DNA of 64,000 nt from Chryseobacterium gleum (lineage in GTDB: Bacteria > Bacteroidota > Bacteroidia > Flavobacteriales > Flavobacteriaceae), in the NCBI GenBank assembly GCA_945881885.1, contig CAMCVI010000009.1, positions 23,423-87,422 of the forward strand, read 5' to 3'. The first letter of the stretch is position 1. Each line of letters starts with the position of its first letter. Positions 25,038 through 33,954 of this stretch are shown here, piece by piece. The notes below the pieces were generated by a model that was given only the letters and a program-made list of their open reading frames with translations, was not told the origin of the DNA and searched no databases. A program made the position numbers and the translations under genes.

Positions 25038-26645
25038 ATGGCAACAGTAATTACAATGCCCCGTTTAAGTGATACCATGACAGAAGGAGTGGTAGCTTCT
25101 TGGCTAAAAAAAGTGGGTGACACAATAAAAACAGGTGAAATTTTAGCCGAAATTGAAACTGATAAAGCTACAATGGAATTTGAATCCTTTTATGACGGTG
25201 TTTTATTACACATAGGTATTCATGAAGGAGAATCAGCTCCAGTAGATTCTTTATTAGCTATTGTAGGAAAACAAGGTGAAGACATTTCGGCTTTGTTAAC
25301 TTCAGGTGCTCCAGAAAAACAAGCTACTCCAATAGAAGAGGTTAAAACTGAAACTAAAACTGCTACATCAACATCAGAAATTCCTGCAGGTGTAAAAGTA
25401 GTAACTATGCCGCGTTTATCAGACACAATGACAACCGGTACTGTGGCAACTTGGTTGAAAAAAGTAGGAGATACGGTGAAAGAAGGAGATATTTTAGCAG
25501 AAATAGAAACAGACAAAGCTACAATGGAATTTGAATCTTTCAACGCAGGTACCTTATTATATATTGGTGTGGAAGAAGGAGGAACGGCTCCAGTAGATAC
25601 TATTTTAGCCATTTTAGGGCCAGCTGGAACAGATGTTTCAGGAATTGCAGCTAACTATTCAGTGGGTGCAACTGTTTCAACGCCAAAAATTGAAGATGTT
25701 AAGCAAGATACAAACCCAACACCCAACATCCAACACCCAACACCTAATAGTAATGACCGAATTTTCGCATCGCCGTTAGCAAAGAAAATTGCTTCAGACA
25801 AAGGCATCAATATTTCTCAAGTAAAAGGGTCAGGTGAAAATGGAAGAATTACAAAATCAGATGTAGAAAACTTTACTCCATCATTTGGTAATACTCCGGT
25901 TCAAGCCGTAACAGATGCTACTAATGCAGTTTCAGCCGTGAAGCCTTTTGTTCCAGCAGGAGAAATGTTTCAAGAAGAAATTAAAAACTCGCAGATGCGT
26001 AAAACTATCGCGAGACGTTTATCAGAATCTAAATTTACAGCACCACATTATTATTTAACAATTGAGTTAGATATGGATAATGCGATTGCTTCAAGAAATA
26101 CAATTAATAGTTTGCCAGAAACAAAAGTATCATTTAACGATATGGTTATTAAGGCATCTGCTATGGCACTGAAAAAACACCCACAAGTCAATTCTCAATG
26201 GAGAGAAGATGCAATGGTAATCAATCATCATGTAAACATTGGAGTTGCCGTTGCCGTTGAAGACGGTTTAATGGTTCCAGTATTGAAATTTACAGATCAA
26301 ATGAGTTTAACTCAAATTGGTGTGAGTGTAAAAGATTTAGCAGGAAAAGCAAAATCAAAGAAAATTCAACCAGCCGAAATGGAGGGAAGTACTTTTACGA
26401 TTTCCAACCTGGGAATGTTTGGCATCCAATCTTTTACTTCAATTATCAATCAACCCAACTCTGCTATTTTATCTGTTGGCGCTATTGTTGAAAAACCAGT
26501 AGTTAAAAACGGTCAAATTGTAGTGGGTAATACCATGACAGTAACATTAGCTTGTGATCATAGAACGGTAGATGGAGCCACAGGCGCTAAGTTTTTACAG
26601 ACTTTTAAAGCGTTTATGGAAAATCCTGTAACTATGCTTGCATAA
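25038..26645 (+). CDS. pdhC: Dihydrolipoamide acetyltransferase E2 of pyruvate dehydrogenase
   Basis: 535 residues. Two lipoyl domains carry the modified lysines K43 and K159, each in ETDKATMEFES. An Ala/Pro/Thr-rich linker follows, then a peripheral subunit-binding domain (ASPLAKKIASDKGINISQVK, then GRITKSDV) and the catalytic acetyltransferase core ending with CDHRTVDGATGAKFL (active-site His and Asp). The linker contains tandem repeats of an AACACCC-type word, giving PTPNIQHPTPN. It is co-transcribed with pdhA and ends at a strong terminator. Confidence 0.96.
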   Translation: MATVITMPRLSDTMTEGVVASWLKKVGDTIKTGEILAEIETDKATMEFESFYDGVLLHIGIHEGESAPVDSLLAIVGKQGEDISALLTSGAPEKQATPIEEVKTETKTATSTSEIPAGVKVVTMPRLSDTMTTGTVATWLKKVGDTVKEGDILAEIETDKATMEFESFNAGTLLYIGVEEGGTAPVDTILAILGPAGTDVSGIAANYSVGATVSTPKIEDVKQDTNPTPNIQHPTPNSNDRIFASPLAKKIASDKGINISQVKGSGENGRITKSDVENFTPSFGNTPVQAVTDATNAVSAVKPFVPAGEMFQEEIKNSQMRKTIARRLSESKFTAPHYYLTIELDMDNAIASRNTINSLPETKVSFNDMVIKASAMALKKHPQVNSQWREDAMVINHHVNIGVAVAVEDGLMVPVLKFTDQMSLTQIGVSVKDLAGKAKSKKIQPAEMEGSTFTISNLGMFGIQSFTSIINQPNSAILSVGAIVEKPVVKNGQIVVGNTMTVTLACDHRTVDGATGAKFLQTFKAFMENPVTMLA

Positions 26646-26664
26646 AATAATTTTATCATAATAG

Positions 26665-26698
26665 AATCCCGAAAATTATTTTTCGGGATTTTTTTTTA
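26665..26698 (+). terminator. Terminator of pdhA–pdhC
   Basis: 11-bp perfect stem AATCCCGAAAA/TTTTCGGGATT followed by a run of T residues. Confidence 0.88.
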
Positions 26699-26722
26699 TA
26701 TTTACATCAAACTAATACTATT

Positions 26723-27400
26723 TTGAAAAATATAATAATTACAGGAACTTCTCGCGGCATTGGTTATGAAATGGCTTTGCAGTTTGCTAATGCGGGTTAT
26801 CAAGTATTGGCAATTTCACGCAAAACGCCACAAATTTTAATTGAGCACGAAAACATTACGTGTTTAGCAATCGATATTTCAGATGAAAATCAGTTGCAAC
26901 AAGTTAGTGATTTTGTGTCAAAAACTTGGCAAAAAGTGGATATTCTAATTCATAACGCAGGAAGTTTGTTACATAAAAATTTTACAGAAATTACTACCCA
27001 AGAATTTCAAAATATTTATAAAGTAAATGTTTTCGCAGTTGCAGAGCTAACCAAAATTTGCATCCCATTTATGGAAAAAGGAAGCCACGTTGTAACTATA
27101 AGTTCCATGGGTGGCATTCAAGGAAGTGTCAAATTCGCTGGACTTTCAGCTTACAGCTCAAGTAAAGGAGCCGTAATAACGCTATCAGAATTATTAGCTG
27201 AGGAATATAAAGAAAGTGAAATTGCGTTCAATGTTTTGGCATTAGGTGCCGTGAATACAGAAATGTTACAAGAGGCTTTTCCAGGATATGAAGCGCCACT
27301 TTCAGCTAAAGAAATGGCAGATTATATATTTAATTTCGCCTTAACTGGAAATAAATATTATAATGGGAAAGTTTTGCAGGTAAGTGCTTCAACACCTTAA
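26723..27400 (+). CDS. Short-chain dehydrogenase/reductase
   Basis: 225-residue classical SDR. The cofactor motif TGTSRGIG is at residues 8–15, NAG (HNAGS) near 76, the catalytic serine in TISSMGG and YxxxK in YSSSKGAV. Substrate is unknown; many flavobacterial genomes carry such an SDR near a SprT-like gene. The start is a TTG at 26723, the only one that keeps the Rossmann strand KNIIITG; no upstream ATG is in frame. The SprT-like gene follows after 11 bases. Confidence 0.88.
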   Translation: MKNIIITGTSRGIGYEMALQFANAGYQVLAISRKTPQILIEHENITCLAIDISDENQLQQVSDFVSKTWQKVDILIHNAGSLLHKNFTEITTQEFQNIYKVNVFAVAELTKICIPFMEKGSHVVTISSMGGIQGSVKFAGLSAYSSSKGAVITLSELLAEEYKESEIAFNVLALGAVNTEMLQEAFPGYEAPLSAKEMADYIFNFALTGNKYYNGKVLQVSASTP

Positions 27401-27411
27401 ATAGTTATAAT

Positions 27412-28011
27412 TTGGACATTCTTTCTAAATATTTACCTGAGCACGCCGTGGAACCAGTTTTTGAATTGATTAAGCAAAATCATGTGCACTTGAAAATTGT
27501 AAACGAACGAAATACCCGCCATGGCGATTATCGAAGACATCCTGATGGTTTTCATCAAATTACTGTCAATGCCAATTTGAATAAGTACCGATTTTTAATG
27601 ACTTTAATTCATGAAATCGCTCATTTGGTTGCTTTTGAAAAATATGGTAGAAACATTTTACCTCATGGAACAGAATGGAAAATTACTTTTCAGCATTTAA
27701 TGATTCCTTTTATTCGTCCAGAAATATTTCCGCATCAAATTTTGCCTTTGATGGCAAGACATTTTAGAAATCCAAAAGCAAGTTCTGACACAGATGCTAC
27801 CTTGTCTTTGGCTTTAAAACAATTTGATGAAAGAAATACAGAACACAATTATATTTTTGAAATTCCAAATGGAAGTACATTTAGAATTAAAAACGGAAAA
27901 GTTTTTAAAAAAATAGCTTTGCGTGTTAAACGATATGAATGTTTAGAATTGAGTTCAGGAAGATTGTTCTTATTTCAACCAAATGCAGAAGTTGAAGTGA
28001 TTTCAAATTAA
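27412..28011 (+). CDS. SprT-like zinc metallopeptidase-domain protein
   Basis: 199 residues. The active-site motif HEIAH is at 67–71 (H67, E68, H71) with a third candidate ligand H85 in HGTEWK, matching the SprT/SPRTN-like metallopeptidase fold. The region after residue 150 (FEIPNGSTFRIKNGKVFKK) resembles the small C-terminal beta domain of bacterial SprT, but the usual zinc-ribbon cysteines are absent. Function in bacteria is not established. The TTG at 27412 is used because no ATG precedes the core. It is likely co-transcribed with the SDR. Confidence 0.85.
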   Translation: MDILSKYLPEHAVEPVFELIKQNHVHLKIVNERNTRHGDYRRHPDGFHQITVNANLNKYRFLMTLIHEIAHLVAFEKYGRNILPHGTEWKITFQHLMIPFIRPEIFPHQILPLMARHFRNPKASSDTDATLSLALKQFDERNTEHNYIFEIPNGSTFRIKNGKVFKKIALRVKRYECLELSSGRLFLFQPNAEVEVISN

Positions 28012-28051
28012 TGGAATATAATAAAAGGCGAAAAATGATTTTATAAAAAAA

Positions 28052-28080
28052 AAGCTTCAGATTTTCTGAAGCTTTTTTGT
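28052..28080. terminator. Bidirectional terminator between SprT-like and KAPVKK-repeat genes
   Basis: 9-bp stem AAGCTTCAG/CTGAAGCTT with a short loop, flanked by A and T tracts. It serves both convergent genes. Confidence 0.85.
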
Positions 28081-28094
28081 ATGTATTAAAAAGA

Positions 28095-28433
28095 TTACGC
28101 TTTTTTCGGTGTAGCTTTTTTAGGAGTAGTTTCTTTTGTTGCTGTTGTTTTTTTAACAGGAGCTTTTTTAACTGGAGCTTTTTTTGGTGCCACTTTTTTT
28201 GTGGTTTTCTCTGCTGTTTTTTCAACTTTATCTTTTGCAACTACTTTTTTGACTGGTGCTTTTTTTACAGGAGCTTTTTTTACGGGAGCTTTTTTAACTT
28301 TTGGATTTTCTTCAATTATTTCAGGAGCTTTTTCCAATACAGGTTCAGCAATTTCTGATTTTTTTACACCAGTATTTTCTTCTGTTTGTTTAGCTTTTCC
28401 AAATAATGAGCTAAAAAAATTTAATAATCCCAT
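28095..28433 (-). CDS. Lysine/alanine/proline-repeat, histone H1-like basic protein
   Basis: 112 residues. A hydrophobic start (MGLLNFFSSLFGKAKQ) and an acidic segment (residues 17–43) are followed by a very basic tail made of KKAPVKK repeats to the C-terminus. Such tails resemble eukaryotic H1 and bacterial AlgP/HU-like nucleoid proteins, so non-specific DNA or RNA binding is plausible but unproven. The hydrophobic start may instead be a membrane-associating helix. It has a perfect -7 box upstream. Frames on the opposite strand here are shadows of the repeat. Confidence 0.75.
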   Translation of the reverse strand: MGLLNFFSSLFGKAKQTEENTGVKKSEIAEPVLEKAPEIIEENPKVKKAPVKKAPVKKAPVKKVVAKDKVEKTAEKTTKKVAPKKAPVKKAPVKKTTATKETTPKKATPKKA

Positions 28434-28456
28434 AATAATTTAGTTTTAAGTTTCGC

Positions 28457-28464
28457 CAAAGATA
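28457..28464 (-). promoter_or_regulatory. -7 promoter element of the KAPVKK-repeat gene
   Basis: Minus-strand TATCTTTG, perfect match, 23 bases before the ATG at 28433. Confidence 0.5.
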
Positions 28465-28581
28465 AGTAATTGGTAATCAATACACAAAATAAAATTTTAA
28501 CAAATTTAAAAATGTTATAATTATGGTGAAAACTTTTGTGGAAAACCAGTAATCTAACTTTTTCATTTCCAATCAATTTTC

Positions 28582-28589
28582 TATATTTG
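28582..28589 (+). promoter_or_regulatory. -7 promoter element of the DDAH-like gene
   Basis: TATATTTG, perfect match, 14 bases before the ATG at 28604. Confidence 0.55.
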
Positions 28590-28603
28590 TAAAAAACAGT
28601 TAT

Positions 28604-29518
28604 ATGTTATCATTAAGCCTAAAAAATGAAACCTCAAGATTAAAAGCCGTGGTACTTGGCACAGCGATTAGCAATGGTCCCACACCAACAATTGAAGAAG
28701 CTTATGACCCAAAATCATTAGAACACATTAAGGCTGGATCCTATCCAATAGAAGCAGATATGGTTGCTGAAATGGAAGCTTTTGATGCCGTTTTTAAAAA
28801 ATATGAGGTGCAAGTATATCGACCTGAAATTATTGAAAATTACAATCAAATTTTTTCGAGAGATATCGGTTTTGTAATTGAAGACCTTTTTATTAAAGCA
28901 AATATTTTACCAGATAGAGAACGAGAATTAGATGCCATTCAATATATAATTGATAAAATTGATCCCAATAAAGTTGTCCGTCCACCCGAAGACGTTCATA
29001 TAGAAGGAGGCGACGTGATGCTTTGGAACGATTATATTTTTATAGGAACGTATAAAGGTTCAGATTACAAAGATTATATTACAGCTAGAACCAACATGAA
29101 AGGAGTGAATTACATACAAAATTTGTTTCCAAATAAAATAGTAAAAGCATTCGATCTAGTTAAATCTAAAATAGAAGCAAGAGATAATGCCTTACATTTA
29201 GACTGCTGCTTTCAGCCTATTGGCATAAACAAAGGCATCATTTATAAGAGTGGTTTTCGCGAAGAAGCGGATTATGTATTTTTAGTAAATTTGTTCGGTA
29301 AAGAAAATCTGTTTCATATTGACAGAGAAGAAATGTACCACATGAATTCAAATATTTTTTCAATAGCGCCAGATGTTATTGTGTCTGAGAAAAACTTTAC
29401 AAGATTAAATAATTGGTTACGCCAAAACGGTTTTAGAGTTGAAGAAATTCCTTATGCAGAAATTTCCAAACAAGAAGGTCTTTTGCGTTGTTCCACTTTA
29501 CCATTAATTAGAGACTAA
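28604..29518 (+). CDS. Dimethylarginine dimethylaminohydrolase-family amidinohydrolase
   Basis: 304-residue penta-propeller enzyme of the guanidine-modifying superfamily. Catalytic residues are visible: E134 in IEGGDVM, H198 in LHLDCC and the nucleophile C296 in LLRCSTLPL; RD at 86–87 fits the substrate-binding arginine/aspartate. Relatives hydrolyse methylated arginines or arginine to citrulline, or transfer amidino groups. Which reaction this one performs cannot be decided. It precedes ctlX by 20 bases, so the two probably act on the same pathway. Confidence 0.85.
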   Translation: MLSLSLKNETSRLKAVVLGTAISNGPTPTIEEAYDPKSLEHIKAGSYPIEADMVAEMEAFDAVFKKYEVQVYRPEIIENYNQIFSRDIGFVIEDLFIKANILPDRERELDAIQYIIDKIDPNKVVRPPEDVHIEGGDVMLWNDYIFIGTYKGSDYKDYITARTNMKGVNYIQNLFPNKIVKAFDLVKSKIEARDNALHLDCCFQPIGINKGIIYKSGFREEADYVFLVNLFGKENLFHIDREEMYHMNSNIFSIAPDVIVSEKNFTRLNNWLRQNGFRVEEIPYAEISKQEGLLRCSTLPLIRD

Positions 29519-29538
29519 AAACTCACAACAATCAAATC

Positions 29539-30477
29539 ATGAAACAAACTACCAATACCATATTAATGATTCGTCCCGTGGCGTTTCGTATGAACGAACA
29601 AACTGCTGTAAATAATTATTATCAAAAAATACTTGATGATTTAACTCCAGAATCAGTCAATTTCAAAGCAGTGCAAGAATTTGATGCATTTGTTGAAAAA
29701 TTAAAAAGTGTAGGTGTACAAGTAATTGTAATTCAAGACAAAAAAGAACCTGACACACCAGATAGTATTTTTCCAAACAATTGGATTTCTTTTCATGAAA
29801 CAGGTGATGTAACTTTATATCCAATGTTCGCTGAGAACAGAAGATTAGAGCGAAGAGAAGATATTTTAGATGTTCTAGAAGATAAAGGGTTTGAGATAAC
29901 TGAAATTATGGATTATACTTCTGCAGAAGAAGATAATGTATATTTAGAAGGAACTGGAAGTTTAATTTTAGATAGAGAATTTAATAAAGCTTATTGTGCA
30001 CTATCGCCAAGAGCAGATGAAGAATTATTTATTGAATTTTGCGAAGATTTTGATATGTCACCTATTATTTTTGAAGCATTCCAAACCGTAAATGGAGAAA
30101 GAAAAGCAATTTATCATACCAACGTTATGATGTGTATTGCAGAAACATTTGCCGTAATTTGTGCCGATTGTATTGATGATAAAAAAGAACGCAAAATGGT
30201 TTTAGAAAATTTAAAATCAGATGGCAAAGAAATTATTTTAATCACAGAAGACCAAGTCAATAATTTTGCTGGAAACATGCTTCAAGTTCGAGGAGCTGGT
30301 GATAAACGTTATATAGTAATGAGCAATTCAGCTTATCAAAGTTTAACAAAGATCCAAATTGATAAAATTGAAAAACATTGTGAAATTTTACACGCAAGTT
30401 TGGATATTATTGAAGCTTGCGGCGGAGGAAGTGCCCGTTGTATGATGGCTGAGGTTTTTTTACCGAAAATGGAATAA
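29539..30477 (+). CDS. ctlX: Citrulline utilization hydrolase CtlX
   Basis: 312-residue member of the same guanidine-modifying superfamily. It matches CtlX-type proteins: start MIRPVAFRMNEQTAVNNYYQ, FPNNWISFH, LEGTGSL (E137), AIYHTNVMM (H193) and GGGSARCMMAEVFLP (nucleophile C301). CtlX has been linked to citrulline or arginine breakdown. It follows a DDAH-like gene, giving two paralogous hydrolases in tandem. An AAATTCC-type terminator hairpin follows. Confidence 0.9.
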   Translation: MKQTTNTILMIRPVAFRMNEQTAVNNYYQKILDDLTPESVNFKAVQEFDAFVEKLKSVGVQVIVIQDKKEPDTPDSIFPNNWISFHETGDVTLYPMFAENRRLERREDILDVLEDKGFEITEIMDYTSAEEDNVYLEGTGSLILDREFNKAYCALSPRADEELFIEFCEDFDMSPIIFEAFQTVNGERKAIYHTNVMMCIAETFAVICADCIDDKKERKMVLENLKSDGKEIILITEDQVNNFAGNMLQVRGAGDKRYIVMSNSAYQSLTKIQIDKIEKHCEILHASLDIIEACGGGSARCMMAEVFLPKME

Positions 30478-30497
30478 ATATAAATGGTTAAATGCTT

Positions 30498-30545
30498 AAA
30501 TTCCAAATTTCAACAATACTCAGTTGGAATTTGGAATTTTTATTT
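30498..30545 (+). terminator. Terminator after ctlX, AAATTCC family
   Basis: A 16-bp stem with one mismatch between AAATTCCAAATTTCAA (30498–30513) and TTGGAATTTGGAATTT (30524–30539), followed by T residues. It has the same core words as the hairpin after yajC. Confidence 0.75.
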
Positions 30546-30560
30546 TTGGAATTTATAAAT

Positions 30561-31202
30561 TTAAATTCCTCTAATAATACTTAAAACCGCACTAATAATA
30601 TATTGAATTCCGATTGCAATGGTTAAAAATCCAATGATTCTTGATATCGCTACAATTCCTGATGAACCTAATATTTTTGCAAGATAATGCGCACTCCTTA
30701 ATACCAAATAAATTAAAATGGCTACTGCTAAAATAGCAAAACTTGAAAATAGTATTTCCGATGTGGTTATTGAAGCGTTGGATTCTGTTAATTCTTGATA
30801 ATAAGCAATCAACAACGAAATAGATCCAGGACCTGCAAGCATAGGCATTGCTAAAGGAGTAAGTGCGATATTTTGACGCATTTCCACTTCTTTTTGTACT
30901 TTTTTATTAATTCCTTTGTTCTTACTAAAATTTCCATTTAATAATGAAAATCCTGAACTGGCAATAATAATTCCACCAGCAATTCTTAATGCAGTAATGG
31001 TAATCCCAAAAAAAGACAATACATATTGACCGACAAAAAATGAAATGAGTAAAATTACAAATACATTAATTGAAGTGATTAAAGAGGTTCTTGATCGTTC
31101 AGATGCAGAATATCCTTGTGTCAATCCTACAAAAATAGGCACGGTTCCAATCGGATTTAAAACAGAAAACAAGGCGGCGAATAAATAAATAAAAATGTCC
31201 AT
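30561..31202 (-). CDS. MarC-family integral membrane protein
   Basis: 213 residues with six predicted membrane helices (first about residues 4–25, last about 190–210). Family landmarks are NPIGTVPIF near the start and ALTPLAMPMLAGPGSISLL in the middle, the two halves of the internally repeated MarC/UPF0056 fold. Function is unsettled; the early link to multiple antibiotic resistance has not held up. It is monocistronic, with a perfect -7 box only 10 bases before the ATG. Confidence 0.9.
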   Translation of the reverse strand: MDIFIYLFAALFSVLNPIGTVPIFVGLTQGYSASERSRTSLITSINVFVILLISFFVGQYVLSFFGITITALRIAGGIIIASSGFSLLNGNFSKNKGINKKVQKEVEMRQNIALTPLAMPMLAGPGSISLLIAYYQELTESNASITTSEILFSSFAILAVAILIYLVLRSAHYLAKILGSSGIVAISRIIGFLTIAIGIQYIISAVLSIIRGI

Positions 31203-31212
31203 AGTTTTTTTG

Positions 31213-31220
31213 CAAATATA
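31213..31220 (-). promoter_or_regulatory. -7 promoter element of the marC-like gene
   Basis: Minus-strand TATATTTG, perfect match, 10 bases before the ATG at 31202, predicting a very short leader. Confidence 0.55.
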
Positions 31221-31310
31221 TCTTGTTAATCAAAGATAGCATTTACAAAACAATTAATTAAATGTAAATTAAAAAATATTTTGTAAATTAGTACAACTAA
31301 AATTTGAAAA

Positions 31311-31667
31311 ATGAAAACGTTAGTGATAGGAGCCACCACAAATAAAGAGCGATATGCTTATAAAGCCATTCAAAGTTTAATTAATAAAACACATCAAGTA
31401 GTGGCCATCGGTGCTAAAGAAGGCATGGCATTAGACGTGAAAATTGAAACTACTAAATTTCCATTTACTGGAATTGATACCGTTACGTTATATTTAAATC
31501 CTAAAAATCAAGAAGAATATTACGACTACATTATTTCTTTAAAACCAAAACGAGTAATATTTAATCCAGGAACTGAAAATCCAACATTTTACGAAATATT
31601 AAAACAAAATAATATTCAATCTGAAGTTGCTTGCACTTTGGTTTTGTTAGCTACAAATCAGTATTAA
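31311..31667 (+). CDS. CoA-binding domain protein (YccU-like)
   Basis: 118-residue single-domain Rossmann-fold protein. It starts MKTLVIGATTNKERYAYKAI, the CoA-binding glycine-loop strand, and ends ACTLVLLATNQY, matching small CoA-binding proteins related to succinyl-CoA synthetase alpha. No enzymatic residues are evident and the role is unknown. Its last 17 bases overlap the end of the convergent symporter gene. Confidence 0.88.
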   Translation: MKTLVIGATTNKERYAYKAIQSLINKTHQVVAIGAKEGMALDVKIETTKFPFTGIDTVTLYLNPKNQEEYYDYIISLKPKRVIFNPGTENPTFYEILKQNNIQSEVACTLVLLATNQY

Positions 31668-33156
31668 TTATGCCTTTTTTACTTATTAAGTACAATCCAA
31701 TAAAAGTAATCAAACCATTTACTATAATTAATTCTTCAGCAAAAGCATACGGAATTAACTTTGGAGCCTCCGCATCAATTCCAGAATTTGTACTAATTAA
31801 AAAGGTTATCGCCGGCGACAATAAGCAAATAAATGGCACCAATTTATCTTTTACAGAACGGTTTTTGACTAAAATTCCAAAAGCAAACAAACCTAAAAGT
31901 GGTCCGTATGTGTAAGACGCAACTTTAAATATTAACTTTACTACCGATTGATTGGTTAACGAATTAAATATTAAAATCACCAAAAATATAGCCAACGAAA
32001 ATCCAATATGAACTAAATGCCTTGTTTTTACTGTATTTTTAGTTTCTTCTTTTTTCTCCATTCCTAAAAAATCAATACAAAATGAAGTCGTTAACGCAGT
32101 TAATGCGGAATCTGTCGTAGCAAAAGTAGCAGCGGTTAAACCTAATAAAAATACAACAGCTGGCACTAAAGCAAAATGATTGAAAGCAATTTCAGGAAAT
32201 AATAAATCGGTTCTTGCAGCACCATTTAATGTAGGAACAGGAATGTTGTTTTTTGCTGCAAATAAATATAATAAAGCACCTACACTTAAGAAAAACAAAT
32301 TAATTATTACAAATATTACAGTAAACGTAAACATGTTTTTTTGTGCTTCTTTAATATTCTTACAGCTCAGATTTTTCTGCATTAAGTCCTGGTCTAAACC
32401 AACCATAGCAATAGTTACAAAAATTCCACCTAAAATTTGTTTTACAAAATGTTGACCTGAACCTATAAAATCTTCAAAAAAGAAAATTTTAGAATATTCA
32501 GAATTATTAATTGTAGAAATCGCTTCACTAAAACCTAAATCCAAACTATCACAAACAAAGTAAAGGGTAAAGAAAACAGAACTTACTAAAAATACTGTTT
32601 GAAGTGTATCTGTAATAATAATTGTTTTCAATCCGCCTTTATAGGTGTAGGCAAAAATTAGTCCTAAACTAATTAAAACTGTTGCCCAAAATGGTATCCC
32701 ATAAGCGTTAAAAACAAAATTTTGTAATACTAAAACAACTAAATATAATCTAAAAGCCGAACCGATTGTCCTACTTAGTAAAAATATAAAAGAAGCGGTT
32801 TTATAACTAAAATATCCTAATCGTTGTTCAATATACGTGTAAATTGAGGTTAAATTTAGTTTATAATATAATGGCAATAATACGGTGGCTACTATAATAA
32901 ATCCAATAGCGTTGCCTAAAATAAATTGAAAATAGGCAAACTGATTAGACGATACAGCACCAGGTACTGAAATAAAAGTAACACCAGAAAGTGCTGTTCC
33001 AATCATACCAAAAGCTACTAAATACCAAGGCGATTTGCTATTTGCCTTAAAAAAAGTATCGTTGCTACTGCCTGATTTTTTGTTCATGAAATAGGAAATT
33101 CCAAATAAAACAATGAAATAAGAAACAAAAAAGAGTAGAATTGTAATTGGTTGCAT
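31651..33156 (-). CDS. Sodium:solute symporter family protein
   Basis: 501 residues with about 13 predicted membrane helices and the SSS fold. Landmarks are DTFFKANSKSPWYLVAFGMIG, TALSGVTFISVPG and GLTAATFATTDSALTALTTS, containing the conserved Ser/Thr around the second sodium site. The substrate could be a sugar, amino acid or carboxylate and cannot be assigned. The 3' end overlaps the convergent CoA-binding gene by 17 bases (stop TAG at 31653–31651). Confidence 0.9.
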   Translation of the reverse strand: MQPITILLFFVSYFIVLFGISYFMNKKSGSSNDTFFKANSKSPWYLVAFGMIGTALSGVTFISVPGAVSSNQFAYFQFILGNAIGFIIVATVLLPLYYKLNLTSIYTYIEQRLGYFSYKTASFIFLLSRTIGSAFRLYLVVLVLQNFVFNAYGIPFWATVLISLGLIFAYTYKGGLKTIIITDTLQTVFLVSSVFFTLYFVCDSLDLGFSEAISTINNSEYSKIFFFEDFIGSGQHFVKQILGGIFVTIAMVGLDQDLMQKNLSCKNIKEAQKNMFTFTVIFVIINLFFLSVGALLYLFAAKNNIPVPTLNGAARTDLLFPEIAFNHFALVPAVVFLLGLTAATFATTDSALTALTTSFCIDFLGMEKKEETKNTVKTRHLVHIGFSLAIFLVILIFNSLTNQSVVKLIFKVASYTYGPLLGLFAFGILVKNRSVKDKLVPFICLLSPAITFLISTNSGIDAEAPKLIPYAFAEELIIVNGLITFIGLYLISKKGIINTDL

Positions 33157-33168
33157 GAGTTTTTTTTA

Positions 33169-33176
33169 CAAAAATA
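33169..33176 (-). promoter_or_regulatory. -7 promoter element of the symporter gene
   Basis: Minus-strand TATTTTTG, perfect match, 12 bases before the ATG at 33156. Confidence 0.5.
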
Positions 33177-33276
33177 ACAGAATAATGCATATTCGTAGCA
33201 TATTTATTAAAATTAGCACAAAATAAAATCTTCAAAAACCTATTTGCATTTATGTAGATAGGTTTTTTCTTTTTAA

Positions 33277-33284
33277 TATATTTG
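33277..33284 (+). promoter_or_regulatory. -7 promoter element of recR, four bases before the ATG
   Basis: TATATTTG is followed by CAAA and then the ATG at 33289. Transcription would start on or very near the start codon, predicting a leaderless mRNA. Confidence 0.6.
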
Positions 33285-33288
33285 CAAA

Positions 33289-33909
33289 ATGGAATTCTCG
33301 TCAAAATTATTGGAAAATGCAGTTAATGAAGTCGCAATGTTGCCCGGCATTGGGAAACGAACAGCTATGCGATTGGTGTTGCATTTGCTAAAACAACCTG
33401 CAAATCAAACGCAATTATTGACAGATGCACTAACTAAAATGCGAAATGAAATTATTTATTGTCAAAATTGTCATAATATTTCTGATTTTGCAGTTTGTGA
33501 AATTTGCAATAATCCGTCAAGAGACCATTCAATAATTTGTGTAGTTGAAGACGTAAGAGATGTTATGGCTATTGAAAACACTAGAATGTATAAAGGAATT
33601 TATCATGTTTTAGGAGGTAAAATATCTCCTATTGAAGGTATTTCACCAAGCCAATTAAATATTAATTCTTTGGTAGAAAAAGTAAAAGAAGAGAAAGTTT
33701 CAGAAATAATCTTTGCATTAAGTTCCACTATGGAAGGCGATACCACAAATTTTTATATCTTTAAACAGATAAAAGCATTTACAATAAAAGTGTCTACAAT
33801 TGCCAGAGGAATTTCTGTTGGTGACGAATTGGAATATGCAGATGAAGTTACATTAGGAAGAAGTTTATTACAAAGAATTCCTTTTGAATCTTCAATGAAA
33901 TCTATTTAA
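33289..33909 (+). CDS. recR: Recombination protein RecR
   Basis: 206 residues. An N-terminal helix-hairpin-helix ([18 protein letters not shown]) precedes a four-cysteine zinc finger ([16 protein letters not shown], about 58–73), a Toprim domain ([15 protein letters not shown]) and the C-terminal walker-like segment. RecR works with RecO and RecF to load RecA on gapped DNA. The ATG at 33289 matches family N-termini, yet lies only 4 bases after a perfect -7 box. ugd follows 45 bases after the stop. Confidence 0.95.
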   Translation: MEFSSKLLENAVNEVAMLPGIGKRTAMRLVLHLLKQPANQTQLLTDALTKMRNEIIYCQNCHNISDFAVCEICNNPSRDHSIICVVEDVRDVMAIENTRMYKGIYHVLGGKISPIEGISPSQLNINSLVEKVKEEKVSEIIFALSSTMEGDTTNFYIFKQIKAFTIKVSTIARGISVGDELEYADEVTLGRSLLQRIPFESSMKSI

Positions 33910-33954
33910 GATTTCACAGATTAAAAAATATTAAAGTTAAAGAAAATTAAAAAG

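Noticed and set aside
28077..28443. Phe/Cys-rich open frames antisense to the KAPVKK-repeat gene
   Set aside because: They are shadows of the Lys/Ala/Pro repeats, with implausible composition and no promoter.
31651..31667. Overlap of convergent gene ends as a regulatory antisense device
   Set aside because: A 17-bp 3' overlap (and the shorter ones at 38606 and 41901) is common in compact genomes and nothing else suggests regulation.
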